Shown here piece by piece: positions 33,882 to 42,212 of a stretch of DNA of 64,000 nucleotides (the first letter of the stretch is position 1; every line of letters begins with the position of its first letter). Source of the stretch: Chthonomonas sp. (lineage in GTDB: Bacteria; Armatimonadota; Fimbriimonadia; Fimbriimonadales; Fimbriimonadaceae); NCBI GenBank assembly GCA_016788115.1, contig JAEURR010000007.1, forward strand, positions 330,962 to 394,961. The letters are read 5' to 3'. The translations under genes and the position numbers were made by a program. The notes beneath the pieces are model-generated. The model saw only the letters and a program-made list of their open reading frames with translations. It did not search any database and was not told the origin of the DNA.

Positions 33882-35294
33882 CTAACAAACCGTCACAGAA
33901 TCACCCAACAGCGAATCAATCACGTCCGCCGCAGTGTAAGTCGTCTTACTCGGACCGAGAAACCGCTTGAGGTGCGCCAGATCGTCACCCGCCGTGACGA
34001 GCGCCGGCTCTCGAAAGTCCCTTCGCTGCTGGCCAAGTCCAATCGCCGCCAACAACCCGTTGCAAACGCAGACCCTTCCCTCGCAGTCGGCTGGGTCGCC
34101 CCCCTTCCGCACGTAGTCCTCGACGGGTTCAGCAGGACACCGAAACCCGATCTTCCCGTCGGTGCCTTGGTAGCACTGGCGCAAGTAGCCGAGGTCGCAC
34201 ACCCGATTTCTCGCAGCTGCCACCGAGGCGTCCGACAGGGAACCTTGGACCGAGGCCACCTTGAACGGAAAGCCGGTCGGCGAGGCCTTCGGGTCAGTGA
34301 AAACGCCCATCTGGTTCGAAACGCATCGACGAAGTACTTCAGACTTGAGATCTGGGTCAAAGCCCGACTCATCACAAAATGCAAACGCGGTGCCGACCTG
34401 GACCCCCTGCGCGCCCAGCGCAATGGCTTCCTGCAGCCCGCGGTTCGATCCGTAAGACCCCGCCATCCAGAAGGGCAACCCGAGTTCGCGCAACTTCTCC
34501 AGATCCACTAGGTCTCGATCGGAGTACACCGGTTCGCCACGCTCGGACAGCACCAGGCTTCCTCTGGGCGGAGCGTTGTGTCCCCCAGCAGACGGGCCCT
34601 CGACGACAAATCCGTCCGCGCCGGGATCACACTTCTTGGCCAGGAGTTGGGCTAACGATGCGGAGGCCACGATGCCGAAGAATTTTGGCTGGGGCAACGG
34701 CTCGCCGAACCCAAACTTCTTGGGGTCGAAACAAATCTTTGCTTCGCCGCCGAGCACGTCGAGCCTCTGCTCTGCCCGCTCTCCCCGAGCGAGATTTCGC
34801 AATAGGCCGGGGATGGCTCGCGGGATACCCGCTCCCATCAGGATCACTTTAACACCCGCCAGCATCGCTCCATAAAGGGTGGGTAGCGTCGGGAGTTGGA
34901 TTTTCTCAAGCAGGTTCATCCCCACCGGGCCGGAGTGCCCCCGCCGCGCCAGCCAGACTTCCACAAAGCTCGCGACAAGCATGAGCTCCTCCAAGAGCTT
35001 GGGAGGTCGAAGCGAGTGGATCGGCTTGGATTTGTAGGGCACGTTGGTCCCGATACCCCCGGGGATGAAGTACCGGTCCCAAATGCGCTCAGCGACCTCG
35101 GGGATGGGGAATTGCGACATGGCTGCGTGCAGGTGTCCTCCGGGGTCACCGTTCTGCAACCTTCGACACAGGACGACATCGAGCGCGGTGCCGCTGACAA
35201 CCCCAAGTTGCCCGTGCGCTGAAACCGCGTTTGCCAGTCTCCATGAGGAAACTGCGACGCCCATGCCGCCTTGAATGATTCGTGGGTATTCCAT
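33882..35294 (-). CDS. Nitronate monooxygenase-family FMN protein
   Basis: The 470-residue protein has the 2-nitropropane dioxygenase/NMO TIM-barrel start PRIIQGGMGVAVSSWRLANAVS, PVGMNLLEKIQLPTL, ADGFVVEGPSAGGHNAPPRG, PFWMAGSYGSNRGLQEAIALGAQGVQVGTAFAFCDESG. The length and the cysteine-containing tail (CDLGYLRQCY, FRCPAEPVEDYVRKGG, GRVCVCNGLL) are longer than the classical NMO of about 350 residues. It may oxidise nitronates or act as an enoyl reductase-like flavoprotein. It lies next to the nitrate cluster but lacks the cluster operator. Confidence 0.85.
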   Translation of the reverse strand: MEYPRIIQGGMGVAVSSWRLANAVSAHGQLGVVSGTALDVVLCRRLQNGDPGGHLHAAMSQFPIPEVAERIWDRYFIPGGIGTNVPYKSKPIHSLRPPKLLEELMLVASFVEVWLARRGHSGPVGMNLLEKIQLPTLPTLYGAMLAGVKVILMGAGIPRAIPGLLRNLARGERAEQRLDVLGGEAKICFDPKKFGFGEPLPQPKFFGIVASASLAQLLAKKCDPGADGFVVEGPSAGGHNAPPRGSLVLSERGEPVYSDRDLVDLEKLRELGLPFWMAGSYGSNRGLQEAIALGAQGVQVGTAFAFCDESGFDPDLKSEVLRRCVSNQMGVFTDPKASPTGFPFKVASVQGSLSDASVAAARNRVCDLGYLRQCYQGTDGKIGFRCPAEPVEDYVRKGGDPADCEGRVCVCNGLLAAIGLGQQRRDFREPALVTAGDDLAHLKRFLGPSKTTYTAADVIDSLLGDSVTVC

Positions 35295-35321
35295 ATTGGT
35301 GCAGTGAGAAACACTAATTCG

Positions 35322-36362
35322 CTAGCCGATAAACGAGCGGTCGTCCATGGCCGCGAGTTGGTTGATTGCGACCAGCTTCCGCTTCATTTCCGGCGCTAGG
35401 TTTTGATGCTCGCCAAAATCGACGCCGACCTCCTTCATGACCTCAACCAAGTCGTCGTGATGAAGCTTGGACTGATACTCGATCGCCGAGCGAGCACAGA
35501 CTGCCTTCGGGCCTTCTTCGCCCGCTTCCTTGTAGTAAGCGACGCCGAGCTGTGCGGGACGTTGAATCACGTGGAATAGCTTGCCGAATGGCATCCACAG
35601 AAGCAGAATGATCACGCAGAAGGCATGGAGCAGTGAGACAAAGCTGAAATGTGCGCCGCCCATGAGCTTGTAGCTCGCAGTGATCATGAGGCCGGTGATG
35701 GAGACCGCAAACAGAAGCACTAGCGGAATGAGGTCGTTCTCGATAGACTGGACCGCGTGCGCCCCATGCTGAAACACGCGCCGGTGCATGGCGATTCCAA
35801 TGCCAGTCAGAACCAGCACCGCGCTGATGTTGAGTCCATTGAACAAGAACCAGCCGACCACGCTGCCGGGGTCAAATATGAACTGAGGCAGACTCATGAA
35901 CTCAACCTGGTAGTTATAGCCATCGGGCGCGACCCCGAACTGGATCCATCCCCAGCTCAGGGGAAACGTGATGGCAAATGCAATGAGGCAACCCCAGGCC
36001 ATGCCCATGTGAGCGAGCCAGCGGGTGTGGCTGCGCTTTCCGATGAACTTTTGCAGAACGATGTTATTGAGCAGAAGCACACCCAGCTTCATTACATTGC
36101 GGAGGAGCTTCTTCGGCCGGACAAACAGCTTCCATGAAGCGACAAAGTACCGCCAAGTGGCGGGTCGCTGAATCCACATGAGGTAACGGTAGGCGAAGGC
36201 AAACGCCGCGAAGATCGTCGCCGCCGTATACGCTGCAAGGGGCGAGTCGAACCGGGTCAGCTTCCCAGAGCCAAAGTAGACTGCCGCGAGCAGGCCCATC
36301 GAGCATACGAGCCCGCCGGTCACGGCGAGAGTCGCTGGATTTTTGGGAGGACTCTGAGTCAC
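35322..36362 (-). CDS. Cytochrome b-like membrane protein (NarI/DsrM-like), nitrate cluster
   Basis: The 346-residue protein has about seven hydrophobic segments. Histidines in paired helices (TRWLAHMGMAWGCLIAFAITFPL; SLLHAFCVIILLLWMPFGKLFHVI) suggest heme b ligation as in NarI-type quinol-oxidising subunits. A soluble C-terminal tail of about 70 residues follows. It probably passes electrons from quinol toward the cluster's nitrate reductase; this is inference. Its ATG overlaps the stop of the upstream carboxymuconolactone-like gene (ATGA), so both use the operator at 36715. Confidence 0.7.
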   Translation of the reverse strand: MTQSPPKNPATLAVTGGLVCSMGLLAAVYFGSGKLTRFDSPLAAYTAATIFAAFAFAYRYLMWIQRPATWRYFVASWKLFVRPKKLLRNVMKLGVLLLNNIVLQKFIGKRSHTRWLAHMGMAWGCLIAFAITFPLSWGWIQFGVAPDGYNYQVEFMSLPQFIFDPGSVVGWFLFNGLNISAVLVLTGIGIAMHRRVFQHGAHAVQSIENDLIPLVLLFAVSITGLMITASYKLMGGAHFSFVSLLHAFCVIILLLWMPFGKLFHVIQRPAQLGVAYYKEAGEEGPKAVCARSAIEYQSKLHHDDLVEVMKEVGVDFGEHQNLAPEMKRKLVAINQLAAMDDRSFIG

Positions 36363-36679
36363 GATTTCTCCTCCTCCAGGACCGCGTCGATCCAGCTAAG
36401 GCAGGCCATCATGTGCGGAAAGCCTAAAGTAGGCGCGGCCAAGACCGCCGCGTGGCGCAACTCGTCCACCGTCGCGCCCGCTTGTAGGGCCTTGTGCGCA
36501 TGACTCTTTGCCCCCCCTTCCAACCGAGCTCCGAAAGACATCGCAAGTTTGATCAGACAGCGAGTCTTTTCATCCAGCGGGCCCGCTGCGGCGATCGCCT
36601 CGCCATAGACCTCATAAGCCCGGCCCACGTCTGGGAAGTCCTCAAAGAAACGCACGTATCGCTTTGGAAGGCGTGCCAT
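36359..36679 (-). CDS. Carboxymuconolactone decarboxylase/AhpD-like protein
   Basis: The 106-residue protein is a short CMD-family all-helical protein: FEDFPDVGRAYEVYGEAIAAAGPLDEKTRCLIKLAMSFGARLEGGAKSHAHKALQAGATVDELRHAAVLAAPTLGF would be typical, but the redox CxxC of AhpD is absent and only a His (KSHAHKAL) is kept. Function unknown. ATG 36679 was chosen because a CATACT -10 (36687-36692, minus strand) lies 7 nt upstream and the operator at 36715-36728 is centred 42.5 bp upstream. It is first in the unit with the cytochrome b-like gene. Confidence 0.8.
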   Translation of the reverse strand: MARLPKRYVRFFEDFPDVGRAYEVYGEAIAAAGPLDEKTRCLIKLAMSFGARLEGGAKSHAHKALQAGATVDELRHAAVLAAPTLGFPHMMACLSWIDAVLEEEKS

Positions 36680-36692
36680 AGTCAAAAGTATG
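36677..36692. promoter_or_regulatory. Interlocked divergent -10 boxes and start codons
   Basis: CATAGT (36677-36682) is 7 nt before the mobA ATG at 36690. On the other strand CATACT (36692-36687) is 7 nt before the ATG of the divergent gene at 36679. Each -10 box contains the other gene's start codon, so the two leaderless promoters share 16 bp. Confidence 0.6.
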
Positions 36693-37319
36693 GAGCCGCT
36701 TGGTGCGCCCAGACATGACATCGATCATAGTGCTTGCCCACCAAGCGAAACTAGGTCCGCAATTCTCCTGACCGGCGGATCCAGTCGGCGCATGGGTGTG
36801 GACAAGAGTTCGCTCTTGGTTCAAGGTGAACCACTGGCACTTCGGCTCGCTCGCCAGCTACGAACGGCGGGATGGGAACCCACGATCCTCGGAAAGACCC
36901 CCCAGCAAGGATACGCCTTCCTTCCCGACGAGCAGCCGAATACCGGCCCACTTGCGGCCATTCGCGGATACCGCCCTTCAACCGAGCTCGTCTTCATCGT
37001 CTCGTGCGACATCCCGCTGTTCGACGCAAGAGTTTGTGATGCTCTTCGAGGCTGCCTGGGGGCAGCCGCAGCGGCGGTGCCTTCCATCCAGGGACGGCTT
37101 CAACCGCTGTGCGGGCTCTACCGCCAGTCCGCCTGGGGCGCGTTGGGGGAACTCGAGTCCGAACGGCTCATGGACTGGATCGCCGCAATCAATGCCTTGG
37201 CTATTCCCGAGGAAGCGCTCATGAACCTTGGCATTCGGCCCACCTGGTGTACCGGAGTGAACACCCCGGAGGAATTCGAATCGCTCGTCTCGAGTGAGGA
37301 CCTGGACCCCCGATTCTAG
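36690..37319 (+). CDS. mobA: Molybdenum cofactor guanylyltransferase
   Basis: The 209-residue protein has the nucleotidyltransferase start AILLTGGSSRRMGVDKSSLLVQGEPL, DEQPNTGPLAAIRG, and FIVSCDIPLFD with the metal-binding Asp. It attaches GMP to molybdopterin to give the bis-MGD cofactor needed by the nitrate reductase in this cluster. The N terminus carries about 22 residues before the usual start; ATG 36690 is supported by a CATAGT -10 at 36677. The operator at 36715 lies inside its coding region. Confidence 0.9.
   Translation: MEPLGAPRHDIDHSACPPSETRSAILLTGGSSRRMGVDKSSLLVQGEPLALRLARQLRTAGWEPTILGKTPQQGYAFLPDEQPNTGPLAAIRGYRPSTELVFIVSCDIPLFDARVCDALRGCLGAAAAAVPSIQGRLQPLCGLYRQSAWGALGELESERLMDWIAAINALAIPEEALMNLGIRPTWCTGVNTPEEFESLVSSEDLDPRF
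36715..36728. promoter_or_regulatory. Nitrate-cluster operator 1
   Basis: ATGACATCGATCAT fits ATGAY-N4-RTCAT. Its centre is 42.5 bp upstream of the ATG at 36679 (carboxymuconolactone-like and cytochrome b-like genes). Confidence 0.75.
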
Positions 37320-37338
37320 AACGCCTGACCTTCCGGAT

Positions 37339-38712
37339 CTAACACGTTTGGGCGAGCGCCTTCTTCCCACCGAGAAGGAGTCGCAGCATCACCGCCGACC
37401 AGATCGCCAACCCAGTGAGTTCGATAAAGCCAGTCCAACCCATCGGCAAGAAAGCCGCACGATTCAAGTCAGTCAGGATCTCGAGCATCACGCGCGCCGC
37501 GTTCCCCAGGTTCAACAGAATGAAAACGCTCCACAGCGCAGGCGCACTTCGTTCGTCCCGCATGAGCATTCGCGTTACCAGGTGGTAGCCGACCCCAATG
37601 ATCATCTGCGAGATGAAACCAACCGTGACCGCATGTCGGATTGCCCCGGTGTAAGCATGTGAGAACGGCGCACCCATCGAAGCAAGGTGGAACGGCTCGA
37701 AGAGGAGTAACCCGCCTGCCCCAAGCAGCCACGAAAACGCGGCCCGGATGAACTTCTGGCTATGATTCGCATGACGAACGGGGCTGAAGACGCCCAATGA
37801 CACGCACATTGCGATGGCTCCGAAAGCAAGAAGCGCACCGCCCATCCGGAACCACAAATCGGCACCAGGCATCAGACCGGACCGGAAGTAGCAACTCCAT
37901 CCGAGGACGCGCAAGACCAGCCCCACCGCCCAAAGTCCAAACGCCGTCAGCCCCCACTGCGGATCGGCAGCCCGGAATCCAAGGCAACCCGGGAACTTGC
38001 TGGCAGCCACTCCGAAGATCATCATGGCGACGAACCCCAGGAATTGAACCTCGCGCAACGGTGTGAACCACTCGGCCACAAAGGAGATCGAGGCTCCTTT
38101 GTCGGTTTGGTGACTCAGCGCAAAGGCCAGCGGCTCGGCGACAGACACCAGGAGCAAGCATCCCAGCGATCCAAACACGAAGGTCGTCGGCCAGGTGAGC
38201 GACTTGCCTGTTCGGAAGCGATTGGAGCCGCTGTTGTAGCAGAAGAGCAGCACCGCCACCAGTTGCAAGGTGGCCGACAGGACTCCCAGCCAGCGCCAGC
38301 GGTCAGGGTCGGCCTGTGCAAGGGGCTCGGCCGCGAAGCGTAGAGCGATTCCCGCGCCCATCGTCCCAAGCGCCCACCAAGCGACTCGATGAAACAGATC
38401 GCGTTTGGCCAGCGTCGTTCCGTGTTGCTGCATCGCAAACCCCATGACAAAGAAGCCAACCCATCCAAAGAGTTGAGAATTTGCATGGGCGAGGACGAAC
38501 GGAGTCCACACCGAGGCGGTGTAGCTCGCTTGCCCAGCAATGCCGAGGAGAGCCACCGCACCCAAGAGGCAACCCACCGTAAGCACGGTGACGATTCCGC
38601 AGACAAAGAACGGACGGTACACCTGCGTCTCCGCCTGGTCGGTCCCAGTCTTAGGGGTTGTTAGTGCCGAGCGCATCGGCAACAATGTCAACGACGCGCG
38701 TTGGTCCATCAT
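37339..38712 (-). CDS. nnrS: NnrS-family membrane protein
   Basis: The 457-residue protein has about twelve membrane segments and NnrS hallmarks: VLAHANSQLFGWVGFFVMGFAMQQ, RHAVTVGFISQMIIGVGYHLVTRML. NnrS proteins are heme- and copper-associated and protect against nitrosative stress during nitrate and nitrite respiration. ATG 38712 was chosen because GACACT (38719-38724, minus strand) is 6 nt upstream and operator 2 is centred exactly 41.5 bp upstream; the frame could also start at 38760. Confidence 0.85.
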   Translation of the reverse strand: MMDQRASLTLLPMRSALTTPKTGTDQAETQVYRPFFVCGIVTVLTVGCLLGAVALLGIAGQASYTASVWTPFVLAHANSQLFGWVGFFVMGFAMQQHGTTLAKRDLFHRVAWWALGTMGAGIALRFAAEPLAQADPDRWRWLGVLSATLQLVAVLLFCYNSGSNRFRTGKSLTWPTTFVFGSLGCLLLVSVAEPLAFALSHQTDKGASISFVAEWFTPLREVQFLGFVAMMIFGVAASKFPGCLGFRAADPQWGLTAFGLWAVGLVLRVLGWSCYFRSGLMPGADLWFRMGGALLAFGAIAMCVSLGVFSPVRHANHSQKFIRAAFSWLLGAGGLLLFEPFHLASMGAPFSHAYTGAIRHAVTVGFISQMIIGVGYHLVTRMLMRDERSAPALWSVFILLNLGNAARVMLEILTDLNRAAFLPMGWTGFIELTGLAIWSAVMLRLLLGGKKALAQTC

Positions 38713-38746
38713 GATCTGAGTGTCGCCTCGGAAGCGACGGGCCGCC

Positions 38747-38760
38747 ATGATCCATGTCAT
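38747..38760. promoter_or_regulatory. Nitrate-cluster operator 2
   Basis: ATGATCCATGTCAT fits ATGAY-N4-RTCAT, centred 41.5 bp upstream of the NnrS start at 38712. Confidence 0.8.
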
Positions 38761-38784
38761 AACGGCCCGTCGCGGGTCAGAGTT

Positions 38785-40116
38785 TCAGCAAGGTTTCTCT
38801 GCGCCTTTGCGCGAATAGAACCACCAGTTGAGCACGATGTTGAACACATAGAACCCGGCAAGACCCATGAAGAACGGGGCCGCGTTCTTGCCCGTGCCCA
38901 GGATCGCTCCGAGGAGCACACTGAACACGAACGGGCCGTAAGCCGCAATCGCCGAGGTCCATCCGATCACGCCGCTTGCCTGTCGCGGTGGAAAGATCAT
39001 GGGGATTTGCTTGAACGTACTGGCGTTACCGATACCGCTGAAGAAGAAGATTCCCAGCATCAGCCAGAGGAAACCAGACCAGCTAGCCATAGAGGTTGGG
39101 TTCGCGAAGGGCACAATCGCCAGGCTGCAGGCGAGCAACCCGATGGCGCTGACCATCGTCACTTTGGCACCGCCGACCTTATCCGCCACTGGACCCGCCG
39201 CGGCGCGAACACCCGCTCCCACCAGGGGGCCGAGGAACGCGAAGGCGAGCGGGTCGGGGCCACCCTCAAACCCACCGTAGAGCTGCTTGATCAGCAGAGG
39301 AAATGCGGCTGCGAGGCCGCTAAAGGAGCCAAAGGTCATGATGTAAAGCGATGTCATGACCCACGTGTGCTTCTCCTTGAAGATGTCAAGTTGCTCGCGG
39401 AAGCTCGCCTGAACGGGGACATCGCGCAGTCCAAACCATGCCACGATCGCACCGATCAGGACAAGCGGGGCCCAAACGAACGCGCCGTTCTGCAAGTGGA
39501 TCGTGCTGGTGACGCCGGTCTTAGGATTCGTCAGGGTTTGAGAAGACCCGACAAGGGCGATACCGAGAATCGCCGGAATCAAAAACTGGGCGACACTCAC
39601 ACCGAAGTTGCCGATACCGGCCTGAATCCCGAGCGCGGTCCCAAGCTTGCTCTTCGGGAAGAAGAGGGATGTACTGGGCATGAACGAACTGAAGTTGCCT
39701 CCACCCAATCCGGCCAAGAATGCGAGAACCATGAAAGTGGCGCGGGGGGTATTCGGGTCCTGCACCGCGATGCCCCAGCCGATGCACGGGATGACCAACA
39801 GCAGCGTCGAGATGCTAATGGTCTTGCGGGTGCCAAAGATTGGAATGAGGAAAGTGTGGACAATCCGGAGCGTGCCCGCGGCAAGCCCCGGCATCGCAGT
39901 CAACCAGAAGAGCTGCTGCGGGCTGAACTTGAAGCCAATCCCGGAGAGCTTGACAACGATGGCGCTGACCATGAACCACGTGGAGAAGCTTAGGAGCAAG
40001 CAAAACGTCGTGATCCAGAGTGTGCGCCACGCGATCGGCTTCCCTGTCGATTCCCAGAAGGCCGGGTCATTGGGCTGCCAATCCTGGGTCTTGGGCAAAT
40101 CTAATTCAGTAGTCAT
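38785..40116 (-). CDS. narK: NarK-type nitrate/nitrite MFS transporter
   Basis: The 443-residue protein has twelve membrane segments and nitrate-porter motifs: GGNFSSFMPSTSLFFPKSKLGTALGIQAGIGNFGVS corresponds to the nitrate signature GxGxGxxxF...FP and AGxGNxG. It imports nitrate or exchanges it for nitrite. An AGAGGA Shine-Dalgarno precedes the ATG, and a GATGAT -10 (40141-40146) predicts a leader of about 18 nt downstream of operator 3. It is one of two divergent-length NarK homologues here. Confidence 0.93.
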   Translation of the reverse strand: MTTELDLPKTQDWQPNDPAFWESTGKPIAWRTLWITTFCLLLSFSTWFMVSAIVVKLSGIGFKFSPQQLFWLTAMPGLAAGTLRIVHTFLIPIFGTRKTISISTLLLVIPCIGWGIAVQDPNTPRATFMVLAFLAGLGGGNFSSFMPSTSLFFPKSKLGTALGIQAGIGNFGVSVAQFLIPAILGIALVGSSQTLTNPKTGVTSTIHLQNGAFVWAPLVLIGAIVAWFGLRDVPVQASFREQLDIFKEKHTWVMTSLYIMTFGSFSGLAAAFPLLIKQLYGGFEGGPDPLAFAFLGPLVGAGVRAAAGPVADKVGGAKVTMVSAIGLLACSLAIVPFANPTSMASWSGFLWLMLGIFFFSGIGNASTFKQIPMIFPPRQASGVIGWTSAIAAYGPFVFSVLLGAILGTGKNAAPFFMGLAGFYVFNIVLNWWFYSRKGAEKPC

Positions 40117-40166
40117 AGGTTGATCCTCTAGTCAAACCAGATCATCGCCTCATCCACCCGACCGCG

Positions 40167-40184
40167 CTATGATCCTTGTCATAG
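40167..40184. promoter_or_regulatory. Nitrate-cluster operator 3
   Basis: CTATGATCCTTGTCATAG has 6-bp perfect outer arms around the ATGAY-N4-RTCAT core at 40169-40182. The centre is 59.5 bp before the narK ATG; a TSS 41.5 bp downstream would lie at 40134, giving a short leader with Shine-Dalgarno. Confidence 0.8.
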
Positions 40185-40235
40185 TCGGCGCACAAAGCGA
40201 CCATTCAGGCCGAGCAGATAGGTACATTGCCACCG

Positions 40236-40631
40236 GTGAACTCAGCCGCTGCACACTTCATTTTCTATGTCGCCGACCAAGAGCGGAGCACGGCGTTCTA
40301 TGCGGCAGTGCTCGGGTACGCCCCTAGATTGCACGTTCCCGGCATGACGGAATTCGAGCTGGGTTCGGGGGCGGTGCTCGGGCTGATGCCCGTGACCGGC
40401 ATTGTCCGACTGCTGGGCGATGCTCTCCCTGACCCGCACCAACCGGCTGGTTTCCCCCGCTCTGAGCTTTACCTTGTTCATTCGCAGGCCGCCACCATGC
40501 ACCAGCGCGCGTTGCAGGCAGGGGGCACTGAGCTAAGCCCGATGCTCCCACGAGACTGGGGGGACACGGCCGCCTACAGTCTCGACCTAGATGGACACGT
40601 GCTTGCGTTCGCCGTCAGATCATCGAAATAG
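40236..40631 (+). CDS. VOC (glyoxalase/bleomycin resistance) family protein
   Basis: The 131-residue protein starts AAHFIFYVADQERSTAFYAAVLGY, contains MTEFELGSGAVLGLMP and ends AAYSLDLDGHVLAFA, the two beta-alpha-beta-beta-beta halves of a VOC domain. Metal-binding residues (His4-like, Glu, final His) are plausible. GTG 40236 is taken as the start because TACATT at 40223-40228 lies 7 nt upstream; an in-frame TTG at 40227 is less likely. Function unknown. Confidence 0.82.
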   Translation: MNSAAAHFIFYVADQERSTAFYAAVLGYAPRLHVPGMTEFELGSGAVLGLMPVTGIVRLLGDALPDPHQPAGFPRSELYLVHSQAATMHQRALQAGGTELSPMLPRDWGDTAAYSLDLDGHVLAFAVRSSK

Positions 40632-40636
40632 AGCGG

Positions 40637-42130
40637 TCATTCGGTCGCTGGAGATTGCCGGGACATTCGGAGGATGGTGACGTGCATCCATACTAAGCAG
40701 ATGATGCTCACGAGAGCGAGGAGCAGCCAGCAGGAAGTCCAGAGCCCGGTGAGCTTCAGCAAGTATCCGAACAGGATCGGGCAGACGAACCCTCCCAGCC
40801 CGCCGATCACTCCCACGATCCCGCCGACGACCCCAACGTCATTGGGAAAGTAGTCTGGGATATGGCGATAGACCGCTGCTTTCCCGATGCCCATCATGAT
40901 TCCCGCCAGGAACACCAGACCTGTGAACACCCAGACATTGGCCTGAAAGTACACATGGGTCATCCCCCGGGCCAAGAGCTCACGTTTCTTCACGCTCTGG
41001 TTCACCTCGACTACCGGCTCCTGCCATGAGTGGCTATTGGGCAGGATCAAGGTGTCTTCCGACAGGCTCGATGCCTTGTTGGAGAGCGTCTGCGTTAGTG
41101 TCGGGCCCTTGCCAGGTTTCAGTGGGTAAGTTTTCTCCCCAACTTGGATCTCGCTGGGAGAGACGAGAGTGACCGTACCCGCTCGCTCAGCGAGGACCCC
41201 CTCGCCAGGGGACAAGATGTCCATGCGAGGTGCGATGACAAGAGTGAATAGGAGGCAGCAACTGGCCAAGACCCAGTACATCGTGGCTCGCGCTCCGAAT
41301 TTGTCACTCAGCCAGCCCCCAAGCGCTCGGATCAAGCCGCTCGGGAGGCTAAAGATGCTGGCCATGAGACCCGCCGTGGCCAAGCTCATGCCGTATACGT
41401 TCAGGTAGTACGGGACAAGCCATTGCGCCAACGCCACGAACGCACCAAATACGAGAAAATAGTACGCTCCAAATCGCCAGACGCGGACGGACTTGAGCGG
41501 CGCAAGCATCGTGCGAATAGTCCTCTGATTCGCGCCCTCCGCCACGCGGTTGGTGGTGAACATGGCGAACAGCAGCGTAATGGTGAGCAAACAACCTGCA
41601 TAGATCAAGGGCAGAGTGCGCCAGGCTTCCAGTTGAGTCCCACCGGCCGTGAGTCGGTCCAGTGCTTTCGGGGCAAGCAAGGTTGTCAAGGCGGAGCCCG
41701 CGTTGCCAACGCCGAAGATTCCGAGCGCGGTCCCTTGCCGCTCCTTTGGAAAGAACACGGAGGTGTAGGCGATCCCCACCGCAAACGCCGCCCCGCTCAT
41801 CCCGAAGAGCAATCCGGACAGCACCAGATGCGTAAACGTCGAAGCAAGACTAACCGAGGCGACGCCCGCTGTCGCGAGAAGCATAACCACAATGTAGACC
41901 GACTTACCTCCATAACGGTCGGTCAGAAGACCGACGGGGAGACGCATGATGGACCCTGTGAGGACCGGCGTACCCAGCAGCCAACCCAACTGCTCTTTGC
42001 TAAGAGGGATGATCTGCTTATCGACTAAGAACGCGCCGAGCACGCCGTACATCGTCCAGACCGCAAAACACACTGTGAATGCCAGCGTGTTGAGCAGCAG
42101 CATTCGGTTCGCGAGGGCTCGATTCCACAT
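40637..42130 (-). CDS. narK: NarK-type nitrate/nitrite MFS transporter with large central loop
   Basis: The 497-residue protein has twelve membrane segments and the NarK signatures GMSGAAFAVGIAYTSVFFPKERQGTALGIFGVGNAGSA and GIVGVIGGLGGFVCPILFGYLL. Between two helices in the second half (around 40950-41240) is a roughly 95-residue hydrophilic segment with VTLVSPSEIQVGEKTYPLKPGKG, absent from the other narK here. ATG 42130 was chosen because CATAAC (42137-42142, minus strand) lies 6 nt upstream and operator 4 is centred exactly 41.5 bp upstream. Confidence 0.9.
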   Translation of the reverse strand: MWNRALANRMLLLNTLAFTVCFAVWTMYGVLGAFLVDKQIIPLSKEQLGWLLGTPVLTGSIMRLPVGLLTDRYGGKSVYIVVMLLATAGVASVSLASTFTHLVLSGLLFGMSGAAFAVGIAYTSVFFPKERQGTALGIFGVGNAGSALTTLLAPKALDRLTAGGTQLEAWRTLPLIYAGCLLTITLLFAMFTTNRVAEGANQRTIRTMLAPLKSVRVWRFGAYYFLVFGAFVALAQWLVPYYLNVYGMSLATAGLMASIFSLPSGLIRALGGWLSDKFGARATMYWVLASCCLLFTLVIAPRMDILSPGEGVLAERAGTVTLVSPSEIQVGEKTYPLKPGKGPTLTQTLSNKASSLSEDTLILPNSHSWQEPVVEVNQSVKKRELLARGMTHVYFQANVWVFTGLVFLAGIMMGIGKAAVYRHIPDYFPNDVGVVGGIVGVIGGLGGFVCPILFGYLLKLTGLWTSCWLLLALVSIICLVWMHVTILRMSRQSPATE

Positions 42131-42164
42131 GCCCCAGTTATGGCCCGCGAGTGTTCGATCGGTT

Positions 42165-42178
42165 ATGACGAACGTCAT
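42165..42178. promoter_or_regulatory. Nitrate-cluster operator 4, shared by two divergent genes
   Basis: ATGACGAACGTCAT has 6-bp perfect arms. Its centre (42171.5) is 41.5 bp from the narK start at 42130 and also 41.5 bp from the moaA start at 42213. Confidence 0.85.
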
Positions 42179-42212
42179 GAGCGCCCCAGCGAGCTCGGCG
42201 CATAATCAACGG

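Noticed and set aside
39345..39362. ATGATG and TGTCAT halves inside the narK coding region.
   Set aside because: The spacing is wrong for the N4 operator and the position is within a gene.
40119..40134. TTGAT-N6-GTCAA just before narK, resembling an FNR-type site.
   Set aside because: The spacer is 6 instead of 4, it lies in the predicted leader, and the adjacent operator 3 explains the regulation better.
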